DNA of 64,000 nt from Xylogone sp. PMI_703 (lineage: Eukaryota; Ascomycota; Leotiomycetes): assembly GCA_021399445.1 (NCBI GenBank), contig JAJTUQ010000002.1, forward strand, positions 7,998,001 to 8,062,000, read 5' to 3'. Position 1 is the stretch's first letter. Each line of letters begins with the position of its first letter. Under the pieces are notes generated by a model. That model worked only from the letters and a program-made list of their open reading frames with translations. It was not told the origin of the DNA and did not search any database. Both the position numbers and the translations under genes were made by a program. Positions 1 to 10,962 of this stretch are shown here, in pieces.

Positions 1-244
1 CCCTGCCACGCAAACTTTTGAAAAGAATTTCACAGGTTTCTGGAACCTGTGGAGAGCGAGCAAAGGAAACAAAGGCATTTTGCAGAGAAATTATGAATTG
101 CTTGACGAGATCCATCCAAATCGGATCAAGAGTGCTGAAGAATGGTTCAGGAAAGAGGCCGAGAAAGGGGACTTGTGGGAGCGCGTAAATAATATGACTC
201 CAATCTTGAAGTGGAGTGAGGATGGTGGGAAAGGCACACTATAA
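1..244 (+). CDS. NmrA-like / atypical SDR protein, 3' end only
   Basis: An open frame enters from the left edge (codons from base 2) and stops at TAA 242-244, giving about 80 C-terminal residues. The piece reads ..NFTGFWNLWRASKGNKG.. then ..YELLDEIHPNRIKSAEEWF... From memory, this tail resembles fungal NmrA-like NAD(P)-binding proteins, which often end with a long helix and an LLDEIHP..I.S.EEW segment. The Rossmann domain lies outside the window, so neither cofactor binding nor activity can be judged. Only the C-terminus is seen, so the family call is moderate. Confidence 0.5.
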   Translation, partial: PATQTFEKNFTGFWNLWRASKGNKGILQRNYELLDEIHPNRIKSAEEWFRKEAEKGDLWERVNNMTPILKWSEDGGKGTL

Positions 245-1127
245 CTATGTTTAGGAATGGTGGAAGCGCTGAGCGCCAGTTAGTCACTCTGGCTGCTTCA
301 CTCAAGCTCCTAGTCACCCTCCACTTACCCTATTTGCCTTTACTGCTCTGGTTTCCAAGCAGTTATACAGAGATGCCCTTGTCTGATTATATCCGTTTGT
401 AAATTATAGCCTCATAGCTGGTAATGATGTATAGTATATATATATATATATGTTCTACCCCATAGACCAAGCGGCCCATTGGCCAACGGGCGGCTAATAG
501 GCTGCCTCATTGTAAATGGGCTGATCGGTCTGTGAGGCAGAACACGTATTTCACCTCCAACGCGAACTGCCTCATGAGAGAACAGTTGGCTGACTGAATA
601 GACCTTAGTTCTTCAGACAGTAGTATTCGGTAAAGCATACTGCAGCGGTAAGGGAGTTTGGATTGACGAAGATCTCATGGTCATCGCCCCCATAACAAAC
701 GTAGCCATTGTAATTATTAAACCCTCCACTGGCTATACGTTAGGAGACTCATCCAATCCCGGATGGAGGAAAACTGTTGAATAGCCTACTACCCAACGGC
801 TGTAAAGTCGGCTGTAAATGTCGGGAATGTACATGAATTGTGCCCGGCTCATCCATTTACATTATTCACTCAACAACCCACGGCAATTTGAAGTCCGTTT
901 ACTAAGTAGTAAGAGCAACAATGCCCAACAATTTTATGCAATGTCCATGGTCATTCTCATAGAGAGCCTACCTCACCAGCACTCTACATTATGTTGCCTT
1001 ACAAACATAATACCCATGAGCAAAAGTGTTCTCAGTACTGTAACCATGTTCCTTAGAAGTAAAGCCGTGAACGAATTTTGTTTTTCTTTTTTCAACATTG
1101 TCACTATCATCATCATCGAACTAAAAA
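245..1127. other. Intergenic, no gene seen
   Basis: This 883-bp spacer lies between the NmrA-like 3' end and the 3' end of the isopropylmalate dehydrogenase gene. It holds a short TA dinucleotide run at about 434-451. The open frames in it are short and resemble no family I know. Confidence 0.6.
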
Positions 1128-2300
1128 CTATGCTTTCAAGGCTGCTACAATGGCGTCTCCAACTTCTACGGTGCTAGCTTTTCCACGCAAGTCACCCGTC
1201 CGAACACCAGACTCAATAACATTTCGCACAGCATCTTCAATCTTCTTTGCTTCAGCCTCCATACCAAAGGAATAACGAAACATCATCGCCACGCAGAGAA
1301 TCATTGCGACTGGGTTTGCAATACTCCTACCAGCAATACTAAATATATCGAAGTCAGCACTCATGGGTTACATTCAGAGATCACATGAAAGATCTGGAAG
1401 CCCTTACTCGGGAGCAGAACCATGGGTAGGTTCATATAGTGCATGGTGCTTTTTACCAGACTTGTCACCTGGAAGACTATTCAAACTTGCAGATGGCAAA
1501 ACACCGAGGGTGCCAACAATGGAGCCGGCTTGGTCAGATATAATATCTCCAAAAGTGTTATCAGCAAGAATCACACCGTTTAGAGAACGAGGATTAATGG
1601 CCAAAATCAGTGCTGCTGAGTCGGCGAGCTGAGTCCAGCATTTCACTTGAGGATACTCATTTCTCATTGTTTCCTCAAATACCTTTCTCCACAACCGAGA
1701 TGATGCAAGGACATTTGCTTTGTCCAGGGAAATAACCGGCCACGGAGGATCATGTCTCAATGCCAACTCCGCCGCTACGCGAGTGATGCGTTGAACCTCT
1801 TCAGCTGTATATCCCCATTCGTCCATGGCATAGGTGTCGGTTTCGTGCTTTTTACCGAAATACGCACCACCACAGTTCTCCCTCACCACTAAGAAATCCA
1901 CTCCTTCAACAATTTCTTGTCTGTAGGGGCTGAACTCCTTGGTAATTGAGGGACTGGGAGACTGTGCCGAGGCTGGTCGCAGGTTGGCATAAATATCTAG
2001 GTGTTTGCGCACTTGCAACAATCCTCCTTCGGGTCCATCGAGTCCACGGCGCTGCTTGTCCCACTTTGGACCACCAACAGCTCCAAAGAGAATGGCATCG
2101 GCATCAGCGGCAGCTTGGAGGACTTCTTGTGTTACTGTTTTGCCATGTTTGTCTATACTACAGCCGCCGATGAGCTCAGTTCGGAGGTTAAAAGTGCGTG
2201 TGGGAGATGCAAAGGCGTTCACAACCTTTATGGCCTCGGCCATGACCTCAGGACCGATACCATCGCCAGGTAGGACAAGGATATTATGTGTACTGGACAT
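1128..2300 (-). CDS. 3-isopropylmalate dehydrogenase (LEU2 type)
   Basis: This enzyme oxidatively decarboxylates 3-isopropylmalate to 2-oxoisocaproate with NAD+ in leucine synthesis. Exons are 2300-1408 and 1338-1128, giving 367 aa. The intron (1339-1407) has a GTAAGG donor, a TGCTGAC branch and a TTTAG acceptor, and splicing rebuilds the family motif [14 protein letters not shown]. Seen in order: [10 protein letters not shown] near the N-terminus, [51 protein letters not shown] and [10 protein letters not shown]. These cover the substrate, metal and NAD sites, and the length is normal. The ATG at 2300 is chosen because the fold starts directly after it; the 42 upstream in-frame codons look non-coding. 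Fungi often carry two LEU2 paralogues. Diverged copies also act in amino-acid homologation, for example HtyC in echinocandin clusters. The 2OG oxygenase and P450 downstream make a pathway role possible but unproven. Confidence 0.92.
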
Positions 2301-3348
2301 ATTCGAGGCTTGTTTTATTGTAGAATTGAGAATATAGAGGGCCTTCGACTTAATCAATATAAACCTAATTAAAGGATTATTGAGTGAAGAATCAGGAAGT
2401 TTGACAGGGCGTGTGCAACTGCTCATCGGACTGGAAGCTTAGTGGGATGGACCTCCTCTGCTCCGTATATCGGTGTCTGGGGACCCCACCTTCCAACCCC
2501 AGACTTCCAGCATACACGTGCGGTTGACAAAGCAACAGAGGCTCGGAAACTCCCCACAATGAAGCCAGTGAGTAGATCTTCTGTAATAAATATTCTGCGG
2601 ATAATTCATTAGACTGCTAGCTGTGGGGAGCCCCCGCCTCTGTCACGTTGCTAACAGAACGGGATCTGTTGGCAGCGGTCTGGGGGATCTTATAATTGGT
2701 AGTCCTAAAAGGTGCTCTTTATATCGTACATGAGACTGGCGAGTTCCAAAATTTCTTTGCCATACGATTTTTCCTCCGAACTTCTTTGCTTCCCTTCATT
2801 TGCTCTCAAACTTTAAACTACTATTTATTGTTCACCTTTCTTATCATTAAGTCAATCGCGCAGTGGGTGGATTCGTCCTTTGTAGTTCCTATGTGAAAAG
2901 CTGGAACTTGCCATTCTTCATTGTGCCCAACACCTAGTCAACTGGTTAGTGGTGACACGCATCTCCCTAAAAATGGCCCTCATTCCTTCTACTTGTGCCC
3001 CTTTAGGCGTCTATTGAGCCCTTAAATAGCTATTTCTACATTTTACAGACCCACGATCCGTACCCTAAACATATTCAAAATTATCACAAATCACCTTTGA
3101 ATACAGACGATATGTTTAACCTTAAGTGATGCTCAACTCCATCTTCAGACTCCAACATTAATTAATATTCATCATGAATATTAATACAAAATGCACTTCG
3201 CGAGATGTTAGTTTGACCGAGCAGGAGTAAGATTGTCTACTGCTATTTGGATTACTATTTGGTCCACTCGTCAGAGCAGATCTGACGCAAGAAGCCTAGA
3301 GCAGCCTGCTAGATAAAATCGTTCCTTCTGCAGATGGTAGAAGTATAA
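2301..3348. other. Intergenic, promoter side of the isopropylmalate dehydrogenase gene
   Basis: About 1 kb without a credible gene separates the LEU2-type gene from the MITE. The first 250 bp upstream of 2300 must hold its promoter. I did not find a convincing Leu3-type CCGG-N4-CCGG palindrome there. The remainder is AT-rich. Confidence 0.5.
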
Positions 3349-3356
3349 AATAAAAA
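3349..3356. repeat. Target-site duplication, left copy
   Basis: AATAAAAA directly abuts the left terminus of the MITE and is repeated exactly at 3765-3772. The site is A-rich, so part of the match could be chance, but both copies sit exactly at the repeat ends. Confidence 0.8.
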
Positions 3357-3764
3357 GGGTATACTTAAATGCATACAGCGTTTACCTAAACGCATATCAA
3401 ATCACCGATATCGGAGAACATGCGCACAACACAACTTTAAGTGCTCACACAAATCTGTATTAACTAGAGCAATCTGTACTGATTAATTGTATTACAGTCT
3501 TAGACCTAGTTTCTAATATCTAACATAAGTGTTACAGTGTGAGTTGGGTTATATAGCTCTGGCCCTGCAAGCAAAGCCCTGTAGCCCATACTGTACTGTG
3601 CAGCCATACTGTACGCTAATACGCATAATCTATCGTTTCACTCTCTGTAAAATGCTGTTTTTATACTTGTACAGACACGTGATACTGTTTTGTTGGTTCA
3701 AGCGCTTCCGATATCGGTGATTCGTGTGCATTTAGGTAAACGCTGTGTGCATTTAAGTGTACCC
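3357..3764. mobile_element. MITE with 58-bp terminal inverted repeats
   Basis: The left end (3357-about 3415, starting GGGTATACTTAAATGCAT) and the right end (about 3706-3764, ending ATGCATTTAAGTGTACCC when allowing a few mismatches) are inverted copies over roughly 58 bp. Both carry the blocks GTTTACCTAAACGC or its near complement, and CCGATATCGG. The element is flanked by a perfect 8-bp direct repeat AATAAAAA at 3349-3356 and 3765-3772. It is 408 bp long, AT-rich inside and has no transposase, so it is non-autonomous. An 8-bp target duplication fits hAT or Merlin/P-like parents. The GGG terminus is unlike the usual CAGG of hAT, so the superfamily is open. Confidence 0.88.
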
Positions 3765-3772
3765 AATAAAAA
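3765..3772. repeat. Target-site duplication, right copy
   Basis: AATAAAAA directly follows the right terminus of the MITE and matches the left copy at 3349-3356 base for base. Confidence 0.8.
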
Positions 3773-3993
3773 ATTTTCAAGCCCCGGAATAGAGTTTGTT
3801 GGTTATGCAGAATAGCAAATATAGTATAGAATATATTGAATAACTAAGAGCTAATTGAATTGAACCAAAGAACTAGAAGAGAATAGTGGTCAAGTACAGC
3901 CATATATATAGGCCTCCTAGAGTGCCCTATATTGCCAGGTATTCGGTTGTCGGCCTTAAGCCTTGCCTTCGGCAACCGACCCTTCCAACAGAG

Positions 3994-4591
3994 TTAATCG
4001 CATTTTCCGTCCAATGACTTGTCAATCAATATGCAAATACTTAGCTCACACCCTGTAAGTCTTCTACAGTCGGCAGCGGTCTCGCATGCAATATTGAAAC
4101 ACGGCGTTCTACGTCCAACGTCTGCAAAAGTATTTGTTTCCCTGGTTGATTGCACTTTCCCTGAAGATCTCTTTTCTGACTTGGAAAACATCGGTAGGGT
4201 GTCAACCAATTCAGCAGGAGGATTTGACAGTTGACTTGGATCGACCGACCGCCCATCAACACCGGTCCATACCTCTTGCAGATGATGCTTCATGTCCGGA
4301 TTGGTAGTAGAATTAATGATGCCTCCCAGCTGGGTTGGTGATAGAGCATGATAGGCCAGGACAGTCCCATTACCTGCAAAGCTTCGTACAACTCCATCAT
4401 CTGCAATATGAACAACTCCATCATCAGTTACATTCATCTGATGAATAATTGCATGTACAGTTGACTCAGATCTTTCAGCCTTCTATACATTTATTAGTTT
4501 TGTCTTTATATAATGTGGACGAAACAACCTTTGAATGATTTTGAGCCAGTGCTGAGGCAGCAAATAGAGCAATAACCACGGCTAAATGCAT
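3994..4591 (-). CDS. Small secreted cysteine-containing protein
   Basis: Two exons (4591-4529 and 4482-3994) give 183 aa. Exon 1 encodes MHLAVVIALFAASALAQ, a clear signal peptide with an ALA-type cleavage site, so the product should be secreted. The 46-bp intron has an unusual GTTGTT donor and a TATAG acceptor; splicing keeps the frame. The mature protein is polar, has several N-x-S/T sites, and holds six cysteines in the last 40 residues (C-x4-C-x5-C-x5-C-x3-C-x9-C), after a KR-rich stretch that might be a processing site. I cannot name the family. A C-terminal cysteine cluster after a long polar pro-region is common in fungal secreted proteins, including candidate effectors, but no function is shown here. 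Confidence 0.7.
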
Positions 4592-6190
4592 TTTGGGCTT
4601 TGCAGAGAGACACAGCCTTGATTATATTAATGAGATTCGACTATATACTGAATGTGAGTATCATCAAAACAAGTTGTAGGAGATACGATGAGAGTTAAGT
4701 ATTCATATATATATCTGAGATCACCGGCTTTATAGAATGACTAAGGTAGAGTGGTTTGACTAATGTCATCGTTCAGTCCTTATTAAAGTACATTCTTGTT
4801 GCCCCACCCTGCAAGGGCCAGTACAGTCAGAAAAGATGACTGGTAGAACAGGGGTTTTTGTAGTGATAACCGTGCGTCAAACATTATGGCGAGTGGTCAT
4901 GTTATTTCTACTAGAGAGTATCAAAATTGGTTTCTGATCTCAATTTCTAGTGGTCAGGCTGAATTTGTAAGTATTGGCTTGCTAAGTTAAGATCTACCAG
5001 CATGATGAAAATGTACTAATGAAATGAAAATGCCTCTATTTTGGGGGTTCTGAGACTAATTTGTATTCTGTTTTTTAGTGTAATTATTAATATCCCTTGC
5101 TACGACTCTGCCACACTCTCTCGAATACAATTATCTAGCAATTTACTCATTCGGTATAAATGCTCGGACAGCTAAGGCTCAACACATGGTAACCTGACTT
5201 GAGCCCCCGTGGCGGAAACTTGTTAGGAGATACTTTCGAGCATCCAAGTACTTGGAAATGAGAGTAAAACAGGGCCAGGATACGGCTGCAGTATTGCAAC
5301 TGCAAGCGCACAGCAAGGTCATAAGGATATAATAGTGTGTTGATGGCTGAGCTTGGATTCAGGGTTGAAACTAAGCTTTACACCCGGAAAATGCGGAAGA
5401 GATCTGATGTTTTTGAAGCCAGCTGTACCATATTGAGACCTCCTAGCCAGCCTCTTAGTCCATACTTGTTTTCTATACTTCACTAGTGAGGATATGAGGA
5501 AGTCTCGGTCGTGTGAGCCAGGGGATTTTCTTATGTACCTTTACAGATAAATGCAATCGGTACTGAAAAGAAAGGATAGTTATGCAATAAGTTATCTTTC
5601 CGTCGCCTTGCACCAATGACCAATTCTCGGAAAACTTCATAGCGATGCCATTAAACTTAGCTGTCCTCGGAAATCAAAAAATAGTTCAAGCCATAAAATC
5701 GCTTTGACTGTTACTCCACTTCTTTGAATCTATATTTCAATTTCCTACCCTCAAAGGAACTCTGGGGGTAGTTCAGCAACTCTCTGCTTCCTTTGTAACG
5801 AAACACTACGCTCAACCGTCTTTTGGATGACTTCCAAATTTCCCACGTGGGTGTTACATAAAGCATCACTATTTGTTAGTTAGTATGGGGCCTCTTATCT
5901 TATCTCCTCGGCTGACATCACGGAGACTACCTATCGCTGTAAGTTATCATGCATTCTGTTTCATTAAAGACACTCATAAGTGGGAGGAGCTTGACTATAA
6001 GCTTCTTTAGGTGCGATTGGATTGATAACGAGTATCTGAATATCTGGGGCCTCGACTTAAACGTTGTGGTAGTGGTTGCTTGATAACTTCCAGCTTACAG
6101 CACACTGTCATCTCTGCTAGCTTCCTTTCCTAATTTACAGCGTTTTTGCGGTTTTCACACTGTAAATCAAATTAAAATACAGCAGCCATA
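4592..6190. other. Intergenic, no gene seen
   Basis: About 1.6 kb of AT-rich sequence without a long open frame. It separates the divergently transcribed secreted-protein gene and oxygenase gene, so it must hold both promoters. No repeat or RNA gene was recognised. Confidence 0.6.
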
Positions 6191-7621
6191 ATGACTACGT
6201 CTACACTTACTTCAGAGGGACTAGATGAGAATTACTGGTGCGGAAAGAACAAAGTTAATGGCAACTTCGGCAGTGAAATCTTGTCAGATGATGCCATTGT
6301 AGGCGATTTCGATACCCTACCACTTATCGATGTTGCAGGCATCTTCAGTGATGACATCGAAGAGCGTAAAAGGGTTGCTGTAGAGTTGCGTGATGCATGC
6401 ACCAGAGTTGGGTTCTTTTACATAAAAAATCACGGTATCCCTCAAGAGGATATTGATGTTGTGTTTGATATGGGAAAGCAGTTTTTTGAGCTTCCTTTTG
6501 AACAGAAAATGGAGGTATACATCAACAACACACCACACTATAGAGGATATACGCCGCTTTATGGATGTGGATCCGCTGGACCAGATGGTAAAGGAAGTAA
6601 GACTTCAGAATGGACATCAGCGGTGACATTCCAATTTCCTTTTAATGATACTTCCAACTACTAACGGCAAGATACTTTAGACGCAAACGAAGCATTTGAC
6701 TGGGGCCACGATAGCAAACTCAACGATGACCCAAACGACAAATTCATTGATCCGCATATGAGAGGAGAGAATCCCTGGCCGAAGCAGATTCCTGAATTCG
6801 AAAGCGTGCTATCAGATTATTATCGAAAGATGAGGAATTTAGGACGGACCTTTGCACGAAATGTCGCCTTGTCACTAGACTTGGACGAATCGTATTTCAA
6901 TCCTTACCTCACCCACCCCGGCTGCAGTGCTTTAGTAGCACATTATCCACCCCAGGAGGTGGGTAGTAAGAAGTTTGGTCTAGACCGACATACGGATGCT
7001 GAGCGTACGTTGCTCTTCCGGAACTGAATGGAATTTACTGGAAACATTTGCTGATTATTTCCATAATTCAGTGATAACATTCTTGGCGCCTGGAGATGTA
7101 CGCGCCCTAGAAGTTCTAAACAGAAATGGTTATTGGGTCTCTGCACCACCGAAAAAAGGCTGCTACATCGTCAACGTTGGAGATCAATTGCAATCGTGTA
7201 AGTTGGTTCTGATTACCTTCAATTTGAAGCTCAACTAAACCCTCAGTTACAAATGGTTGCTACGTTTCCACCATGCACCGTGTCTTGAATTACTCGGGAC
7301 AGGAAAGATATTCGGTTCCATTCTTCTTTAGTTGTAACTTCGAAACCATAGTCAAGGTTTGTTTTGACTCTTCTAAGAACGGCAATGACCACAGCAACTC
7401 TTACTAACTCAAGTTGAAGCCTATTCCAGAGCTTCTTAGTAATAAAGATGCTATTTCATTCTCTCCATTAACCGCAGGCCAAGTAAGTTTCCATTTTTGT
7501 GATCATCTACAAGCACTAAGAGGAGTGACAGATGTACAAAAATACGATGGTGTCCTTCCATCGTATTGCAGAGAAGGATCCTGAGCTGTTAAAATATTAT
7601 AAAAAACCTATAGCAGCATAA
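6191..7621 (+). CDS. 2-oxoglutarate/Fe(II)-dependent oxygenase, isopenicillin-N-synthase-like
   Basis: Six exons (6191-6596, 6681-7004, 7072-7197, 7247-7356, 7414-7482, 7532-7621) give 374 aa, a normal length. The N-terminal DIOX_N-type domain has LPLIDVAGIF and the ..RDACTRVGFFYIKNHGIP.. segment. The double-stranded beta-helix core keeps the metal triad His239-x-Asp241 (RHTDAE) and His296 (STMHRV), plus the Arg306-x-Ser308 motif (RYS) that binds 2-oxoglutarate. All key residues are present, so it should be active as a cytosolic hydroxylase, desaturase or cyclase on an unknown small molecule. The GTACGT donor at 7005 is the least certain junction. It lies tail to tail with the CYP504-like P450, and the two could act on the same product. 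Confidence 0.88.
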
Positions 7622-7930
7622 AAATGTCGCAAAGGACAGTCTCACTACAACCAGCACTGTCCAATTGATCATTTGACTACCCCAGCTGCCTGTTGAATAT
7701 TAGTATAAACAATGAGATCTAAAGGATTCATCAATGCAATTCAGGTGGCATACGACACTAGGATTCTCGTATATTGACGCTATATTGTACATAAGAGAAT
7801 ATACCCATGAAAACTGTCCAAATGCCTCATAATAGACATAGATAGTGCGTATGCGATTGAATAATTTTCCATTCCGCCTATGCCTAATGCTTCAATGACA
7901 ACCGCCCAACAAGATCGGTGATGGAACGAT
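7622..7930. other. Convergent 3' spacer
   Basis: 309 bp between the 3' ends of the oxygenase and P450 genes. It is AT-rich and should contain both polyadenylation regions. No other feature is seen. Confidence 0.6.
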
Positions 7931-9663
7931 TTACTCCACAGCAACATGCTCTTCCAAAGCTTTCCTCAGCACAGCCTCGTCCCTTGGTATGAACTTCGCT
8001 CGATACCTCTTTGGCATCGCTACCAAGCTTGTTGGATCTGCATTCCCCTTGACGGGATGAGCATCAACATCATCAAACTTTTCTATCTTAAAGCAGGTAA
8101 TCAGACGCATGAACACAAGGTACAGTTCGCGGTTTGCAAGTAATGAGCCTGCACACATGCGATAGCCCATCCCATAGGTGAAGAGTGGATTGTCCGGGTG
8201 TGCGAGCCAGCGCTCTGGCCGGAATTCTTCCGGGGAGTCCCAGACTGATTCATCTGAGATCAAAGAGCATGTTAGCTAAATATCCAACGACGAAATAGCA
8301 GGGAAAAGCAAAGCTGGGAGAGGAGCGCGATAGCATACCCATATTACACGCCCAAGCATTTAGGAATACCACGGTTCCCTTTGGGATTAACACGCCATTG
8401 TACGTGAAGTCTCTTATACTAGCTTTAGGTAGAGCCAGCCGTAGGACGGTATAATACCTCAAACATTCCTTTACTAGTGCAACAATATACTGACACTTCT
8501 GATCATCCAGTGCGTCACACAAGGGCGTATCGTCTTTAAAGTATGCCTGGATTTCCCTGTGAGCCTTCTCCTGGATGTCGGGACGTTGAGCCAAAAGTGC
8601 GATACTCCAGGCAACTAACGTGGTGATGGTATCCAAACCTCCAGATAGCATAGTTAGAGAAATGGATGTTAACTCCGCGTCATTAAGCTGCGCTTCTGGA
8701 TCTAAAATCACGTTTGCTTGAATGCACGGTTTGTGTGTCCCCTTCGCCATCCGCTCATTAAGACCGTCATTCAAGTACTTCAGATAGACATCTCGGCGAT
8801 CACGCATCTCTCTTGCGCGTTTCGAACCGAAGTTGAAGGGATTCAATCTCAGTAATGGGATGTAATCCTGTAGGTTACCGGTTGTGCTCCGGAAACGGGA
8901 TACCTCCTCTTCCACATGAGTAATTTCGGCGAACAATTTGTCTTCTTGGCTGCTCATGCGGATGCCCCAGTTAAGTGTCAGTGCGAGGGACAAGGAGAGG
9001 CGTTGAATCATCGGCATCGGATCAACTGCTTCAGCACCTGCTTGACCATATTTGAGAAGCTCGTTTATGAAATCCTTGCTTTCTAAATCCAAGTGAGACA
9101 CATAGGTTGCAACAGATGGTCGGTTGAGAGCTGAAGCAGCGCCCTTGCGTCGGCGTTTGAGTGATTCTGAATATGGCGACGTGCCAATTGTCGTACCAGC
9201 CGTGTTTGAGAGGACCTATTTATCACTGAGCATTAGTAAGAGTTAATTAAGTAAAGCATGAGCTAATTTAGGTTGTAGAAGTAGCCATCCATACTTTATG
9301 GAAAGTGTAAAACTCCGGCCTGCTGCTCAGCGCCTGCGAATTCTGACCAAAGATGACTTTGGCGCTTGCTGCAGTATTTACAACCACCACTGGGATGTTA
9401 CCCAGCTGGATCTGATAGACACCTCCATACTTCCGAGCCCACTTCCTATATTGCTCTGCGGCATTGACACGGATGTCCCAGATGTTGCCGATTAAGGGAA
9501 CTCCACGAGGCCCATCAAGTTTCTTGATACGAACACTAGCGCGGATGAATTCGTTGATGATGATGTAAAGTAACGGGACAAGCAAGATGGAGACGGCGAT
9601 GGTAGTATAGAGATAGTCAAATGCCCTTTGTTGAAGGGCTAGGAGAGCGGTGGACAAGGCCAT
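7931..9663 (-). CDS. Cytochrome P450, CYP504 (phenylacetate hydroxylase)-like
   Basis: Three exons (9663-9295, 9215-8339, 8253-7931) give 522 aa, full length for a microsomal P450. An N-terminal membrane anchor (about residues 15-40) is followed by the proline-rich hinge LDGPRGVPLIGN. AGTTIGTSPY..SLKRRRKG, the I-helix SGGLDT, KECLR (ExxR) and the haem loop YGMGYRMCAG (Cys near residue 449) are all intact. The phrases TIGTSP..SLKRRRK and GYRMCAGSLLANRELY recall the CYP504 family, whose known members hydroxylate phenylacetate or 3-hydroxyphenylacetate in the homogentisate route. The true substrate here may differ. Homogentisate pathway genes are not visible nearby. The neighbours are an oxygenase and a Dabb protein. 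Confidence 0.88.
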
Positions 9664-10547
9664 TGTGAAGAAATTAAATAACTACCTGTCCGTCTATAGT
9701 CAGGAATGAGGAGGAATATGACATCCAAACTTGGAAGGTCCCTGCAATTGCCTATATACCGACGGAGAGAGCTCTCAGAAACAGGTGAGTCGGATGGACA
9801 CAACGTCTGGAGCCTTACAGCTGCGAGAACTCCTTCTCGGTGATGAATGTCACTCTGCTCGCATCAGGACAATTTAAGTTGAAGTCGAAGATGCCCAGAT
9901 TACCGGATAATCCACCCATGGAGAGCGCCCTCAGCCCTAGCAGTACCCGGGCGGAGCGGGGGTGGAGGAGGGGATCGAAGCGGAATCCACGCGCACGCTC
10001 TTTCCTGCCTGTGTCACCAAATACCAAGTCCCACAATGCGCCCACATATAATTGTCACACGGATGTCTAAATGACAGCGGGCCGGATGTCCAATGCCATA
10101 TTACATCGCAATACCTAGTAGTACATCCGGGGGTGGAGGTTTTTTCTGTATGAGCATCCGGATTGTGTGGTTGATTGTGGAAGGCTCGCCAAAGCGGGGG
10201 AATTCCGCCAGCAGGATGCCATGGGGATGCGATTGCGGGGATGGAAACGCTTCCGTTTCCGACTTATTGTAATTCAACAGCACTAGTATATATGATAGAG
10301 CCAAATCTCCGATAAATAAGATAACTAGATAGAAGGAAACAGAATTAAGATGTATGGCTGTATGGTCTCATATTACAAATGCATTGAGATTCCTAGCTGT
10401 CACTTGAACCGCAGATATAGCGTCGGCGATATCACATACGAGACGGAAGACCAAGCATATTTAAAAAGCTTACATAAATGTAGCATATATTGATTTTCGA
10501 ATACATGTCTTTATAAGGTAGCAATCCTGCATATTCTATAACCTCAA
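9664..10547. promoter_or_regulatory. P450 upstream region
   Basis: 884 bp between the P450 start and the 3' end of the Dabb gene. A GC-rich patch at about 9920-10000 has scattered CGG/CCG triplets, which are possible Zn2Cys6 contacts but in no clear repeat. No gene is seen. Confidence 0.35.
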
Positions 10548-10962
10548 TCACGCCTCGTCGACAACGTTTTGGAAGTAGACCATTGTGACCCCCTGATGCA
10601 CACTCTTAGCCACTACCTTCAACTCAGCATGCGCCGCGCACTCATTGTCATAGTACGCCATATCTTCCACGGTGGTAAACTGTGAGATCGCGGCGACAGT
10701 GAAGCCTTGCGAGCGCTGATCTGGGAATGCTGGCCCTGCTCTCACGTTGAGGATGTAAGACTGGCCGTTCTATACAATACCGGCCATCAATAGTTTGTCC
10801 AGCAACTAACCATGAGATGAAGTTGAATCATATAAGAAAAGTGAAATAGATATATACCTTTTTGGCTTTCATAGGCATGCCTTTATACATATCAATTAAC
10901 TTCTGCTGGTCAACCGGATCGGGGACCTTGAAGAGCGTGATGCGGGTGATGGGAGGAACCAT
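10548..10962 (-). CDS. Dabb-domain (stress-responsive A/B barrel) protein
   Basis: Two exons (10962-10858 and 10769-10548) give 108 aa, the size of a single dimeric alpha+beta barrel. The start MVPPITRITLFKVPDP.DQQKL and the core ..AKKNGQSYILNVRAG.., with ..ISQF...DMAYYDNECAAH.. later, match fungal Dabb (PF07876) proteins. Related folds include plant stress proteins and polyketide cyclases such as olivetolic acid cyclase, but most fungal members have no known activity. It is transcribed in the same direction as the P450, and co-regulation with the P450 or oxygenase is untested. Confidence 0.85.

Noticed and set aside
1128..2300. Naming the dehydrogenase htyC
   Set aside because: Neither a synthetase nor the other homologation genes are visible, and the sequence fits an ordinary LEU2 paralogue equally well.
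3529..3720. 63-codon plus-strand frame inside the MITE
   Set aside because: Runs into the right terminal repeat, has no transposase features and is explained by the element's own sequence.
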